Below are positions 11,139 to 23,700 of a DNA stretch of 64,000 bases, one piece after another. The stretch's first letter is position 1. Every line of letters starts with the position of its first letter. The notes under the pieces were generated by a model. The model did no database searches and was not told the DNA's origin. It saw nothing but the letters and a program-made list of their open reading frames with translations. Origin of the DNA: Sipunculus nudus (Eukaryota > Annelida > Sipuncula > Golfingiida > Sipunculidae); NCBI GenBank assembly GCA_026874595.1, contig CM049314.1, positions 17,040,729 to 17,104,728 on the forward strand, written 5' to 3'. The position numbers and the translations under genes are program-made.

Positions 11139-13230
11139 CTGTGAAAACAGAACAATTCAAAGGTTATAAAAGCATGAAACAATTAGTGAACATAAAACAT
11201 AATGATTTAAATAATGGATCATGAAACATAATGTGCTACTCAAGTGCTGGTACATGGTAATTCATGGCTTTAAACTGACTGTGCAGATGAGTGAAATATG
11301 AACAAAATAACAGAAATTTAAGAAAAAGATCACATGAAAACTCACATATACCATGACTATAGCATGAATAAAATGTTACTTAGATTCCATGACTTCAGTC
11401 GTTTGAATTGATCCTATGACATACTAAACACAGGCTATAGCAGACAGTTTAATTCATGCACCGCATTGTTAGATGACAAGTTGTAAACATTTTTTCTTTC
11501 ACTTTTTATGTTTCAAGGGTTTTCCCCTGAGTGTGATGCTGCTTAACTCTGATAATTTGGCTCTTTTTACAAGACTGTGTTGCTGAAGTTTATTTATCTG
11601 AATAAAAACCATTCCTGTCTGTCATAACTTCTGTTCACAAACAAATATGCAAGGGGGAACTGTTGAAACCACATCTGGGTGTCTAAAGTTGTATACTTGT
11701 ATACTGAGGTTTGTATTTTGCTTTTGGGAGAAATCTGTTTTGGTCATGATAGTTGGCTCATACAGTGAGGTAAAGATAACTCATCCTGAGTTATCTCAGC
11801 TGTCCAATTCACCCCTACCCATCAAATGAAGTACCCCTATTGTACCAGTAAACTATGCTGTCCTGGCACAAGGTGCAAAACTTGATTTATTCTCCAACGC
11901 CATAGGCCTAGCTGCCCACATTTTGGGCAGGACTTGGTTGGGTCACTCTGATGTACTCAAGGGCTTAATGTTAATCTACATAAGGGGAAATTAATCTTTT
12001 TATAGTACCCACCATGACTGTTATAGCTCTTTCAAATTTACATAGTAGATTGGCAGTATTTTGTCTAAATAATAACAACCATTCCAAATTCAGAAGTTAA
12101 ATGGGACCATTATGGAAAATAAGACTTAAGTAAACCTTTCAGTGCTATCCAAGGTGCTATCAGAATGCTTGTTATTTATATAATTTACATCTAATTAATT
12201 TACATAAAATCAATCAGCATGTGTTCAGAATTCAGTCTACTGCTTGGGTTAGCTCAACAAGGTAGAAACTGGGCAATATATTTGATAGGGTATGAGAAAA
12301 AAAAACAGGAGTGATAGTTAAATTACATCTGAATACTGAATTTCCAGTATGGTTTCACCACTATTAAAAACATCCACCAGCTTTTCATGAGTCTGCTGTG
12401 TAGATTGAAGTCCGAACAAGCAACAATTGTCTAAACAGTTAATCTATCAACAAGACAGTATATAAAAGGAAGTGCTTATTTCCACTACACCAGGGTTAGG
12501 AATAAAGGGATGCTTATTTCCACTCCCCTCTGTGCGTTACAACTTCCCATGTTAGATAGAACAGTTAAGTGTTCGTTCGAACAGAAATTCATTTTAAAGC
12601 TAATCTATAGGATAACACTGATGAATATATATAATAAACTGAATGTTTTTGTTTTACCTAATGGAGATGCATATATACTGTTAACAGTCTTAAAGCATCC
12701 TATGTTGCTTTTATAATTAAATTTTCTTTTAGTCAAAATTCAAGCAATTTTCACCAATTTTGACATCATGATAACATCAAATGAAGTGTTCAAGACGAAA
12801 CCAGTGGCATGGATAACAACTGAAACAACCTGCCAGGGTAGTGAGTGCCAGTCCAACTTTACTGTCGGGAATTAGTACTAATAGTATTCCAGGCCTAGAG
12901 CTAATGTACTGCAGTAGTCTGAGCATATATATGGAACACAAAACCAGGGCTTAATTACTGGTGAGGTGCCAACGATCTACTGATAAGGAATCAGCCTGAA
13001 ATCAAGTGATGTCTAAATCTTTCTCACCCTTCTTGTGCTGTTTTAAAGTTTAACCCTTTACTGTTCAGATTAGCCTGTGGATTGTCACACTCCTACTGTT
13101 CAGATTTATTTTGCATTTTTTCCACATTTTGACATGAATCTATATAAGAGACATTAACTCAGTAACCGTTAAAGGTTTCTTTGTGAAATTTTCAGCTTTT
13201 ACTGTCAGGTATATGTCCATCATGTTATTT
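11139..13230. other. Non-coding sequence, nothing recognised
   Basis: AT-rich sequence that should contain further introns or upstream exons of the minus-strand gene. I could not identify another phase-matched exon. Confidence 0.4.
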
Positions 13231-13239
13231 TATTTATTT

Positions 13240-14530
13240 TCTATATACCTGGTTTGATATGTATGTAACTAAGGTATATACAGGTAAAAACAGGTAAATC
13301 TGTACTAACTGTATTTCCACTCACTGGTATATCACCAAAATGACCCCTTTCATCCTGTTCAGGTAACCCATTAACCCTTTGATTAAAAAAGGGAAATGTA
13401 AGGATTTTTTTTCACTCTAAGGTAATTATTAATTAAAGGTAAGAAAAAGGTAAATGATTTGGTTTAATACTGGAAAGGGAACCACCAATGAACCAGCATG
13501 TGCAAGTAAATTGGATTTTTCTGTGGAAATCAAATATTTTTCACCTGAAAAGCTTGCTGACCCAAAGAGCACATTCTATGATTATTAACATATAACACAT
13601 ATGTTTACCTGTACAGGTAAGTAAAGGTAAATTATTTTTTTTTCTGAATATGTTAGCAAACACCTTGTTCATCAATATAGTTACTATAAATTAATACCTT
13701 CTCTATTTATGGACTGTATAATTCATTTTGATATAAGAACAGGTGCTTTTAATACAGTAATTAAGTTACCTATGTGAATAGTACCTTTGTTCTTCAACTG
13801 ATCTAATTACCTGTGGCAGTGACAAAATCATGCTGAAAAGTGGCTGAGAAGAATATGGATAAACAAATGTCAACTGTGTAAAACCATTATATTTTGATTT
13901 TTCAGACATGTAAAACATAAATTGATAATTTTGGTTACGGTTACACATAAAAACATACTCACCTGTACAGGTGAGTTCAGGTAAATACAGGTAAATTGTT
14001 TTTTTAATGAAGTATATATTTTATACATGTAATAAGGGAGAAAAAAAACATACAACTTAATTTTGAGTGCCATGTGTAAAATTTATGAATTATAGGTACT
14101 AACTGCACTATTCATTGGGTTACCTGAAATGATACCTTTAATCTTAAACAGATTTAATTACCTTTGTAAGTACAGAATATAAAGACAACTTTTTATTTTA
14201 AAAGTGGAGAGGAAATTTTTGAAGGAGTTAAAACAATATGCAGAAACTATCTTTTAATTAACTGCACAGCCACGAGACTTGTGGATTTCAATTTTGCCAA
14301 TTTCTACCTGTAAAAGTTTACTCACCTGCACAGGTAAGATCAGGTAAATAAAGGTAAATTCTCATTTTTTTAATTTAAATTATATATTATACTTGTTATA
14401 AGGGACATTGCAATAAAAACTATTTACTTTTGTCCAATGTGCAAAATATATAATTTATGGGTGTGAAATGCACTAATTATCTGGTTACCTGTAATATACC
14501 TTTTTATGTCAAATTAATATATTTTTACAT
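13240..14530. repeat. Diverged tandem repeat, about 360-bp unit, roughly four copies
   Basis: Each unit carries a core TTACCTGTACAGGTAAGT (variants at about 13608, 13968 and 14330) followed by one or two CAGGTAAAT or AAGGTAAATT motifs and a T-run. About 120-150 bp further on comes a block like TTACCTGAAATGATACCTTT. Core spacing is about 360 bp. Copies have diverged strongly between the cores. Confidence 0.6.
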
Positions 14531-14639
14531 GTGCAGGCAAAAACAAATCGCCGACTGATTTTAGAATAAAATCTGGAAAAATGTGTCTACCCTGTTTGTT
14601 AACATTTCATGCAATAATAAAATTGCTGTTTAGTTGGTC

Positions 14640-15420
14640 TGTCGCGTTTATCTGCACTTGTAAAAATCCAGGTGCGACAGGTAAACAGGTGTGCACTTGG
14701 TTCGATCAACGATTAGCCTAAATAAACGTTGATATATCCAAATCTTTCCCATTCGAAACAGTGCGAATGTACTAAAATTTGAAATAAAAAATCAACACAA
14801 ATATGTCTTGCACTTGTGAAAACTCTTATTTTCTTAATTGAGGGTATCCATGCAATTTCTTTTGAAGTAACCGCCCCTCCGCGGCTGACGGTGATTGAGC
14901 GATAATGAGTGAATTTAGCAATATGTAGCACACAAGGTACATTAACGAGGCGGTTTTGCAGACTTTAGTCACAGAATTATCCTATCTAGTAAATATAACG
15001 GAAAAATAAAAATAAATAAAACATTTACTGGACAATAAAGATGCAAGACGACACGTCTGTTTGGGTTTTTTTCCTGAACGGTCCAATTTTACCGCGTCAT
15101 CCCTCAGCCAGCGGTGACGCACTGACGCTGCAAACTTTTCTCACCCAATCGTATCTACTTTTACATCAGCAAGGTTCACGTGACTGGGTCTGGCGTGTTT
15201 ATTTTGTAAAGTCTTTTAAATGGACATGGTTCACGTGACTGAGTCTGGCGTGTTTATTATAAGAAGCATCATGAGATGCTGTGCCGACTGGCGGTCTGAT
15301 TATTCTTTTTTTTTTGTGGGGGTGGTGGGGGGAGTTACCTGGAAACATCCTCTCACGTCATGCAATATGTATGCATTAGAATCGATTCTTTCCCGCAGGG
15401 ATCAGAAACAATGAAAACAC
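14640..15420. promoter_or_regulatory. GC-richer segment with duplicated E-box module
   Basis: A locally CpG-containing stretch. The module GGTTCACGTGACTGGGTCTG with GCGTGTTTATT occurs at about 15172-15205 and again at 15227-15260 with one change. Each copy holds a CACGTG E-box extended to TCACGTGAC. It may be upstream sequence of the minus-strand gene, but no first exon could be tied to it. Confidence 0.3.
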
Positions 15421-18400
15421 TGGTAGTACTAGTGGAACAATAATTTATTACATATATATATAATAAATAGGCCTATGCACATTAATGTAAACAAATCGTT
15501 ATTAACAAGAATATAAAATAACGGAAAATCAATATTTTTTATTGTTGAAAAGGTGTTTTTAAAATGTGCTATTGGGGATAATGCACATAATACCAAAGTT
15601 TATAAACGTGAGAAAACGATACTAAACTGTGAAGTAACACCAAAGAAACATGTTTTCACAGTACATTTTAATGTATGTTAAGTTATTCAAATATATAGGC
15701 CTAGGTAAGTCCAACAATGCTTATCAAAATCATGCCTAGTTACTATGATTTCATAGCAGTACATTCTGGTATCTTAGAGGAAAATTGCACGTAGGCTTAC
15801 ATATCTTCATGCACTTACTTATCCAGGTCTTCAATTTGCACTTTATTTCAGTGACATTTAAATGAAGCATAATTACGTCATATGAAATTAATATAAAATG
15901 GAAATATAATATATAATTACATTTATTTAATTCAACTTCACTTGAAGAAAAGTAGGAAATTTATTTTATAATTTTGAGATGCACAATTCCTTGGTTAACT
16001 AGATGTATACACGAGACCTAACTTCAAATCATATAGCTAATCTGGTAACCTCCGTATGCAACTTTGTACATTTAGGCCCTCATATAGTCAGAAATCATGC
16101 ACTGCTGATAAAACTTCAGCTTTAGCAGGAAAGCATGCGGTCTCCCCAGGCTGCAAGGTGCATGGTGATTTCACGGAGAGGCGGAGTTCCAGTTAATTAT
16201 AAAACAATATGCAGCAACAATTCAATAATTCTTAAGAAGCACCTGGAATGTTCCAAAAACTTCTAATAAGTTATGATCTCTTGGGTGTTTGTTTATTTAT
16301 TTATTTTGTATTCACCAGTCCCGTCAGCTGTAGAGACGCGGACCATGACCTACACCTGGCAATTATACATGTCGTTCGGTTCCCGAACATTGTAAATGAT
16401 GTCATTATCCTTTGATGATTAATGTAATTGATGCCAATTTAAATTAGTAATTTTCACTCCGAATCCCCGTCTGGTTGGCCACATGTTGTGTGCTGTCTTT
16501 CCGCTAAAATCTTCTGTGTGATAGGAAAATTTCCTTGTGCTAATAAAACTGTCAATCAAACGTGAAAATGACAAGGTCGGTGGGTAAAAATAGAAGCCGA
16601 CACCCTGTGGTATTTTAGGTCTTCGAAAGGGGCAAGTTTGAGACAAAGCCATCAAACATTTTGCAATATAGATATATTTGTATACCTGCGTCTTTTAAAT
16701 CTTATTTTACAGCAATGGAAAGGTACAATTAGATTTCAGTCTAATTTGTCCACCTGCATGATTTCTCGATCGTCATTTTGAATATACCATGCGCATGCAT
16801 ATCGAAAGTCCGCATCTTTGGTCTTAATATTTTACTTTCACTGTGTCACCGTCACTATATATATACGCTATAGCTTCTAATTTAAGATTGGCGAATGCAT
16901 TTTATTCATTTTCTTGCATGTATCATGACTGAGACTGACTCCGCCGTATGACTTTAAAGGATTATCATGACCACGACACATTTTCCATATTTAATCCCTG
17001 GGCCATGCATGCAAGCGTTGACTGGGTTTTGAGAGCGATATCAATATAAAGCGGCGTTTATACCGGGTGCACGTACGGTATATGCGATATATATGCAGTC
17101 TGCGGTATACGTTATGTATTTTTTATGAATATAGGCGGCGAATGAACCCGATTTGAGAAACTTTCATGGATGAAATATAAAAAGGAGTTATAAGTTCTGG
17201 TATTAGTGATCAGATTTTATGTTTAAAAGGTACAAACATTTATAACGCAGTACTATTCCTTACAACAATGAATAGCCTGTTATAGGCAAACGTATTACAA
17301 AAAAAAAATTATTTACTTCAATTCATATAATAATAGGTTATATTTTTAAAATTTAGTTTGCTATGTGCCATATATATTTAAAGATGTTTTGCAGCTCCGC
17401 CCAAAATCTGTTTCACTGGCAGTGACAACTACTGGTGCTTTTATCAATCACTAATGAAAATTATAATACGCACATAGGCCTATATATATACACACACACA
17501 CACACACAAAAGCGCGCACACGTGCACGTACACATGTAGCCTATACATATAAAGGAAGTACTACACATATAAAAATTTGTAAAATCTGTTCAGTATGTGT
17601 TAAAACCGTATTAATACATATTTGTTCAAGCGTATAAGTCACTTACTGTCTTGTTTTACATATTCAAGGATCTGGGTGTATATAGGCGTACAGTTCCACG
17701 TACGTCTAAAAATAATTACTTCAATATTTCATGGAGTATAAAGTTATCTTTATATTTTACACTGGAAAATTAACTATATCTCTATAATATCTGGCTGTTT
17801 CTAATTTAAGACGGTATTAATTTTATTTTCAATCCAAAAAGCCTCTTAGAATGATTGACAGTTCTTGTGCCCGATTACGATTGTACATAAAATGTTTGGC
17901 ACAGAAATGATCACTAGTAAACAGTCAGACATCACATATATATACGACATGATATATGACAGTATCTTCGATTTTTAGTTAAGAAAATATGTTAATATTT
18001 AAAATAAATACTCATTTTATTATATGATATCGGTTAAAAATGGTTTTCCAGTGCCAGTACATGACACAGTAAGGAGGTCACGCAGATCACGTGCGTGGTG
18101 TCTGTCAGACGCGTCAGTCAGTCGGACGGCGATCATTGGTCACAAGTTAAACCAATAAAAAAGGGGTTAATATATGATCTTGGAAATGTTTAACGGAAGT
18201 TAAATCTGTAAACACACTGCACTTGATTTTGTCACCAGGATTGATTGCCAACATTTGGTAATTTACCGATTTCTGATGAATTTAGCGTAGGAGTCTGATT
18301 TTACTCTCGCAGCCGACATGTTACCAGGGCCCACGTAACAAGGCCACGTGAGTGAAAGTCAATCATTTTTATATTTTTCCAACAAGTCTGCGTTCGCGCC

Positions 18401-18500
18401 AGTTTGGATCTTGGTCACATGTTAGAACAACACTTGACGTTTTTCTCTTTCATTTAAGTACAAATATGATGGATGACAATAGACATTTCACCCCCAAAAC
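15420..18500. other. Non-coding sequence, (CA)n tract, nothing else recognised
   Basis: Intergenic or upstream sequence with a (CA)n run near 17491-17508, several short (TA)n runs and scattered CACGTG sites. I saw no supported exon. Confidence 0.4.
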
Positions 18501-18530
18501 TTGCCCCAATTACGGGTATGTAAAATGGGC

Positions 18531-18600
18531 TTTAGCGCGCCCGGGCGGGCGCCTGTGAACTACAGGCCCGTGACAAACGCGCGCCCTGGCGGGCGTTATT
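18531..18600. repeat. GC-rich inverted repeat
   Basis: GCGCGCCCGGGCGGGCGCC faces ACGCGCGCCCTGGCGGGCGT across a small hairpin, CCTGTGAACTACAGG. It stands out against AT-rich surroundings and could fold strongly. Confidence 0.5.
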
Positions 18601-18984
18601 GGAGTTTAAAGCCTTAAGTTAGTTCCCATGTTCACATATATTATATATATAATAAAAATTTGGCCCGAATGTCAAATCACTCATGCACCTATACAGCACC
18701 GACTATGCCATGTCACACAACAAGGGACACTTTCTAACATATAACTTCCTATAATACTACTCAAATATCACTTTCTTACCCATTCTCAATCACAGGTTAT
18801 GACATAATACATCTTTTATCTACGATCTCCATGTAGTCGTATAAACATCCTTCTACGTCCGCCATGATCAACTGTACGGTGTCGCATAAAATATCATTCC
18901 CTTTTTTTTTTAATACATCATCAGGAAACCCCCACCTTTTGGCATAACTAACACATAACTCACACCTTCACAATCTCTCATTAC

Positions 18985-19140
18985 TCATGCTGATTGTCAT
19001 AGCTGGGGGGGGGGGGGGGTGTCTCCCCCAATAATTACCCATATTCTTTCTAATAATTCTTCATGTTTATATATTTACTCATGTTGATTTTCATATCCTG
19101 GGGGGGGGGGGGGGGGGTTTGGTGGTCTCCCCCCAATATT
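18985..19140. repeat. Tandem duplication with long poly-G tracts
   Basis: Two copies about 95 bp apart share CTCATG(C/T)TGATT(G/T)TCATA, then a poly-G run of about 14-18, then GTCTCCCCCCAATA. The G-runs are long enough for G-quadruplexes. Confidence 0.6.
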
Positions 19141-19874
19141 TACTCATATATTAATTCTAATTACCCAAGTAAACAATCATTTATCTTTACCTTTCACTTT
19201 CCTGATTCATTTTTTAACTATTTACACGAAGCGATTGATTTGGTGTTTGTACCAAGTTAATTCACTGATCACATGATCATGACTCCTGGTGAAGTATTAC
19301 TCCACAGTGTACCACGGTCCACGTGATCACATTTTTTAATCAAGGTTTAAATACCCCTGTTTGCCCCGGTTCTGCAACAAGTTCTGTGTGGCATGGTGGT
19401 TATGCAATGGGACTTGTATGCCTCCGGCCAGTGGTTCGAGAACCGATCCAGCCCGCTGTCTTTGCCTGTCATGTCAAATGTACTAATAATTAATGTATTT
19501 CATCTCTTCCAGGTACTTCCACGTAGCCAAGTTCAAGATGTCACATGAACAAATATCACGAGTCAAACAGGAGACAGTATACAGTTGTTATATATGTACT
19601 GAAAACCCCCCAAAAAATATACCCCTTTTTTCTCTCTATCCCCATCAACTTAATAGCCCTCTAAACCTTGTTTGCTAACCAGGGGTGCGCGAGTGATTCG
19701 ACATTCGCTCCAAAAGTTAAAAAATTATAACTTGTGTCTTTAAAAATGTGAGGGCAAATGTGAATGTAATTTAATTATCAGGTGTTACTCTGCAACTCAT
19801 AGATATTTTAAACTTTAATGATATGTTTAACACATTGAAATGAAATGCATTTCAATATAAAAACTGAACAAACA

Positions 19875-20102
19875 CACCCCATAACTTCGAGAATATAGGT
19901 CACAGTGACCTAATTTCAGGTTTGCAAGGAGATCTTTTTATAACCTCTGAGACTGCATAGGGTATATGGCCCTAGCCCCTACGGTTACGATTTGTGCCCT
20001 GCTAACGGCCGGACGGCCGGCCGGACGGCCGGACGGAAGGACGACGGAAAAAGACCCATCGCTATAGCCCAGCATGACTGAAAGTCAGCTGAGCTAAAAA
20101 CT
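19875..20102 (+). mobile_element. Fragment of element ending GCTGAGCTAAAAA
   Basis: It shows a block on gas 'GGTCACAGTGACC', a GGCCGGACGGCCGG-rich block, GGACGACGGAAAAAGACCC, then CGCTATAGCCCAGCATGACT and the terminal CAGCTGAGCTAAAAAC. The same end is seen at 6540 and 10372. No ORF is present. Confidence 0.55.
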
Positions 20103-20561
20103 TAATTATTTAATTTAAAGAACATAAATGTGTGACAATATATTGAATATAACGTCCCTAATGCTCCAATGGATGTATGTGAAAGAAAATTCTGTAAAAA
20201 AGGAATAATTAAGAATTACATGATAACTAGTGAACACCGATTTTGGTCACGTCAACTACCAAAATACTTGACTGTATACCAGCCTTTATCATAATTAGCT
20301 GATAAGGTGCCGCGAGTGGAAAGAAGGCCTATACATAGCCTAATATCAGACCTGTTCGCCAACATTTATGGTCACAAATCCAATTGTCATCCTGTCTTCT
20401 GAGGTTTCTTTACTTGTCGCTCGATTCAGATGATATAATTTCTATATCATTACTTTTTACGCGACTCATCTGAGTCACTCAGCTCAGTCAGTGTTTAGTC
20501 TTGAAAGGAGTGACCTGTTTGTTTACATCGACCTGATATCTCCAATGAGCACCTTTTTCAG

Positions 20562-20613
20562 TGACGTCACGATATCGTGTGCTCCGTGCATGTGTCACTG
20601 ATGACGTCCTTTT
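20562..20613 (+). promoter_or_regulatory. TCTP promoter: two CRE sites and a TOP-like pyrimidine tract
   Basis: A perfect palindromic CRE, TGACGTCA, is at 20562-20569. A second site, TGACGTCC, is at 20602-20609 and runs into CCTTTT (20608-20613), about 75 bp before the TCTP start codon. TCTP mRNAs of other animals are TOP mRNAs, and CRE control of the mammalian gene is known. Using the pyrimidine tract as the transcription start is my inference. Confidence 0.45.
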
Positions 20614-20686
20614 ACTCGCCTCGTTGAGAAAGAGGACGGAAGGGCTGCCGACCTGCCATTAAAGATCGTCTAACATCGGCTTCAGT

Positions 20687-20714
20687 ATGATTATTTACAA
20701 GGATATTATCACCG
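20687..20714 (+). CDS. TPT1: TCTP exon 1 (coding part)
   Basis: ATG followed by IIYKDIIT and one base of a Gly codon, then donor GTGGGT. This ATG is chosen because MIIYKDII is the conserved TCTP N terminus. Confidence 0.95.
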
Positions 20715-23700
20715 GTGGGTGTTACAGATTAATTTTGCATTACATTCATGTATTTATTTTTATAAATTTCTGCCTATAGAACTGTAATTTTGATACATAG
20801 TAACCGGCAAGTTATGGAATTTTCACCGGCAGCATGAAAAAGTCTACAGAATGACCGATTACTTGCAGGTGCCGAGCTGTTCTCGGATGTATATCCAATG
20901 GAGGTCGTACATAGCTGCCTGTATAAAGTGAAGGGAAAGGTGAGTTAATTAAGATTATCAGTCCATAAAATCAGTGGGCTCTCATCCCCGAGTACCATCT
21001 GTATAACGCGTTATACCCTTAATTATCGCCCACATTCCATATTTCGCAATTGCCACATATCGTCATATGGTCTTAGCAACTGATGGGATCATATTTAGAA
21101 TGAAATATTTTACCATTTATCAACACAATTACCCTTTCGGCTCGAGAGAACTCGGCCTACATTGCCAAGATGGGTCCAAATAGACTCAACCGTCTCATAT
21201 TAGTAGTGATCAACATAAGCCATGACATGCCTTATATCACTATATATAGTGATAATATGACATCCACTTGTCCTGACCAAGACTGAAGTGACATATGTAC
21301 TTCAGTCTTGAAAAAAGCCGATTCAATTTGATACATAATTTGCGCGGCGATTTGGGGCAGAAATTTCACGGTACATGTAGCGAATGCGTACAAACGAACC
21401 ACTAGGCTATTCTATGGATGTTTAATGACAAATCTGCGTGATATATAATACTTGGCAGGGTTTGTTAAATTATTTGTGGGACTTCAACCATCAAACCTCC
21501 TGTTTCGGCCGTGTTTGTTTGGGCCTTGTTGATCGGTCTCAGATATCTGTTTTCTGATTGGACAGCTGAATCAAGCCAGGAGGCTTCCTATTGGTGCCCC
21601 CACTTTTGTGCAAAATCTAAGCGGCCATACTTCCCATATAAACATTTGGGTATTATAGCCACAAAACCATGTGGGTCAGACAAAATCTCATAAGATGATG
21701 TAATTTATTATAATATTAAGTATTAGTTATATCTTCAACATGACCTTTATGTGTAAGAACTCATACAAGTGATTTTTATTCACATACAAATAGTAAATAA
21801 TCAGACTTGCCACTTTCTGATCAACGTGTCTCTGTTGACATAATAAATGTTAATTTACGGCCGCTTAAAACATTCAAAATGGCAGCAAATGCCTTACTTT
21901 TCACAAGTGGATGAGTCATACAGTAATTGAGTAAGTTTACGAAGAATCAGGTCAAATAAGTTATGCTTTTCAACTTGAATTGTTGAAATAGATAGCCATT
22001 AGTCAGTATCAAACAAAATTAATGTACAATAATGTTATATGACGTGTTTATTTCTTTATTATCGTTCGAGAGAGTTTGCTCCCTGTTCCATGCAAGAAGT
22101 TTCGATGACGTTGTATGCAATTCAGCGTCAGGTCCCATGACAAGACATCGACTAACTGCACGTTGTTATGCCGCTCATGTATCCATTCCATGGATACCTG
22201 CCGCATATGAAGCTTTAAGTAAACTGGAGAACGTAAATCTTGTACTGGATAAAAATTCCCATAAAATCAATGTTCTGTTGGTAACAGGGAAACTTACGCA
22301 TTGGGGGGCAAAAAATGTTAATGTATAATGAATAAGAAATTTTCTTGTAATCCCTGCTTTAATGCCTAAACAGTATTCACTTTAAAAGTTTACCTTCCCT
22401 GGACCTGACAGTTGTTCCTAAAGTTGGGACAAACACCAGGTGGCACGTGTGATGCATCATTCTCCATTCAGAAATTTATCATGAATATTAAGGATAAGCA
22501 CAACATATCTTGACTCTGCGCTGAAGGTTAATAAAGGGTATGACATTTTACGTTCGGGAACCCCTTAAATTCCCTCCAGACACGCTTGTCTTTACCGCTT
22601 GAGATCAAGACCTACCTGATTCAATGTTTAATGGGCATGATGATTTTAAAGTGGTGTGTTATGTTGTTTTATTGCCCAGTGGCATGTCTCCAGTTTTCAA
22701 ACACCTCGTGCTAGGGCTCTTTCATCGGAGGGAACTGAAGCGTAAGGAGAGTGCACAGAATCTATGGGCTAGACATTCTTAACTTCATTACCTCCGTCAG
22801 AATACACCCTTAAAGCCATAACCTCGTCCCTGAAGGCCGGAGTCTATACTCACTGCACTGGCTCATATACTTGCCACATTTTTATACGTGGCAGTTCTAC
22901 TCTCAGTTTGGATTTATTCACAGAATATCAACCTCTACATGAATCTGGCACTGCCGAGCTTTTATTTGTCTTGTATCATGACTGAGACTGGCTCCGCTGT
23001 TTCAGTCATGGGCGCTACATAAGGCAAACTGCAGTTTGACCCTTGCCAGGGTAGCACATAATGATATATTGAATATTTAACACATGGACCATTCTGACTA
23101 TGTCCATACTGTCATCAGCAGGGCTTGCCCTGCTTCCAAAAAATCTTTTGCCAAAATTTTAGCCAACAGGAATTTTCTTTAGCCATTTCAGAAACCCTTA
23201 AGCCAGCAGTTATTCTTTGAATAATGGGAAATATCAATATTTAGCACTGAGCAGAATTCAAAATATCATGAATATGAAAAGATGTGTGGACAGTGCAATT
23301 AATGATTATTCAGTGTGACTTTATGTTGAACATTAAGATATAAATAATCACTATAATTAAATCAACTGAAGACCATTCTTTCTCAACAAACTTTTTTTGT
23401 CTCTTGTTTTGCTCATTATGTAAGGCTTAAAAATGTTCTTTGTTTCCAGTATCCAGACCAACTCCAAGAAAACCTAGCTAGTTTAAAATTAAATTTTATT
23501 AAGGGGTTTGAGCCATAGAGCACAAAAAGGTCACTTCATAGATCTTGTACAAGTCACAAATAATTGAAATTACAGCTGATTATATCACAGTAATCATTCA
23601 GTTACTTGTTCTGTGATTTTAGAGAAAAATTTGCACAGAGTTACAATGTGCATATTTATGCAGGAGATCATTTGATTACCATGGACCAGCCTTCTATTGT

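Noticed and set aside
22032-22328. A 98-codon plus-strand frame in TCTP intron 2.
   Set aside because: No recognisable domain, no splice context and chance length for this much sequence.
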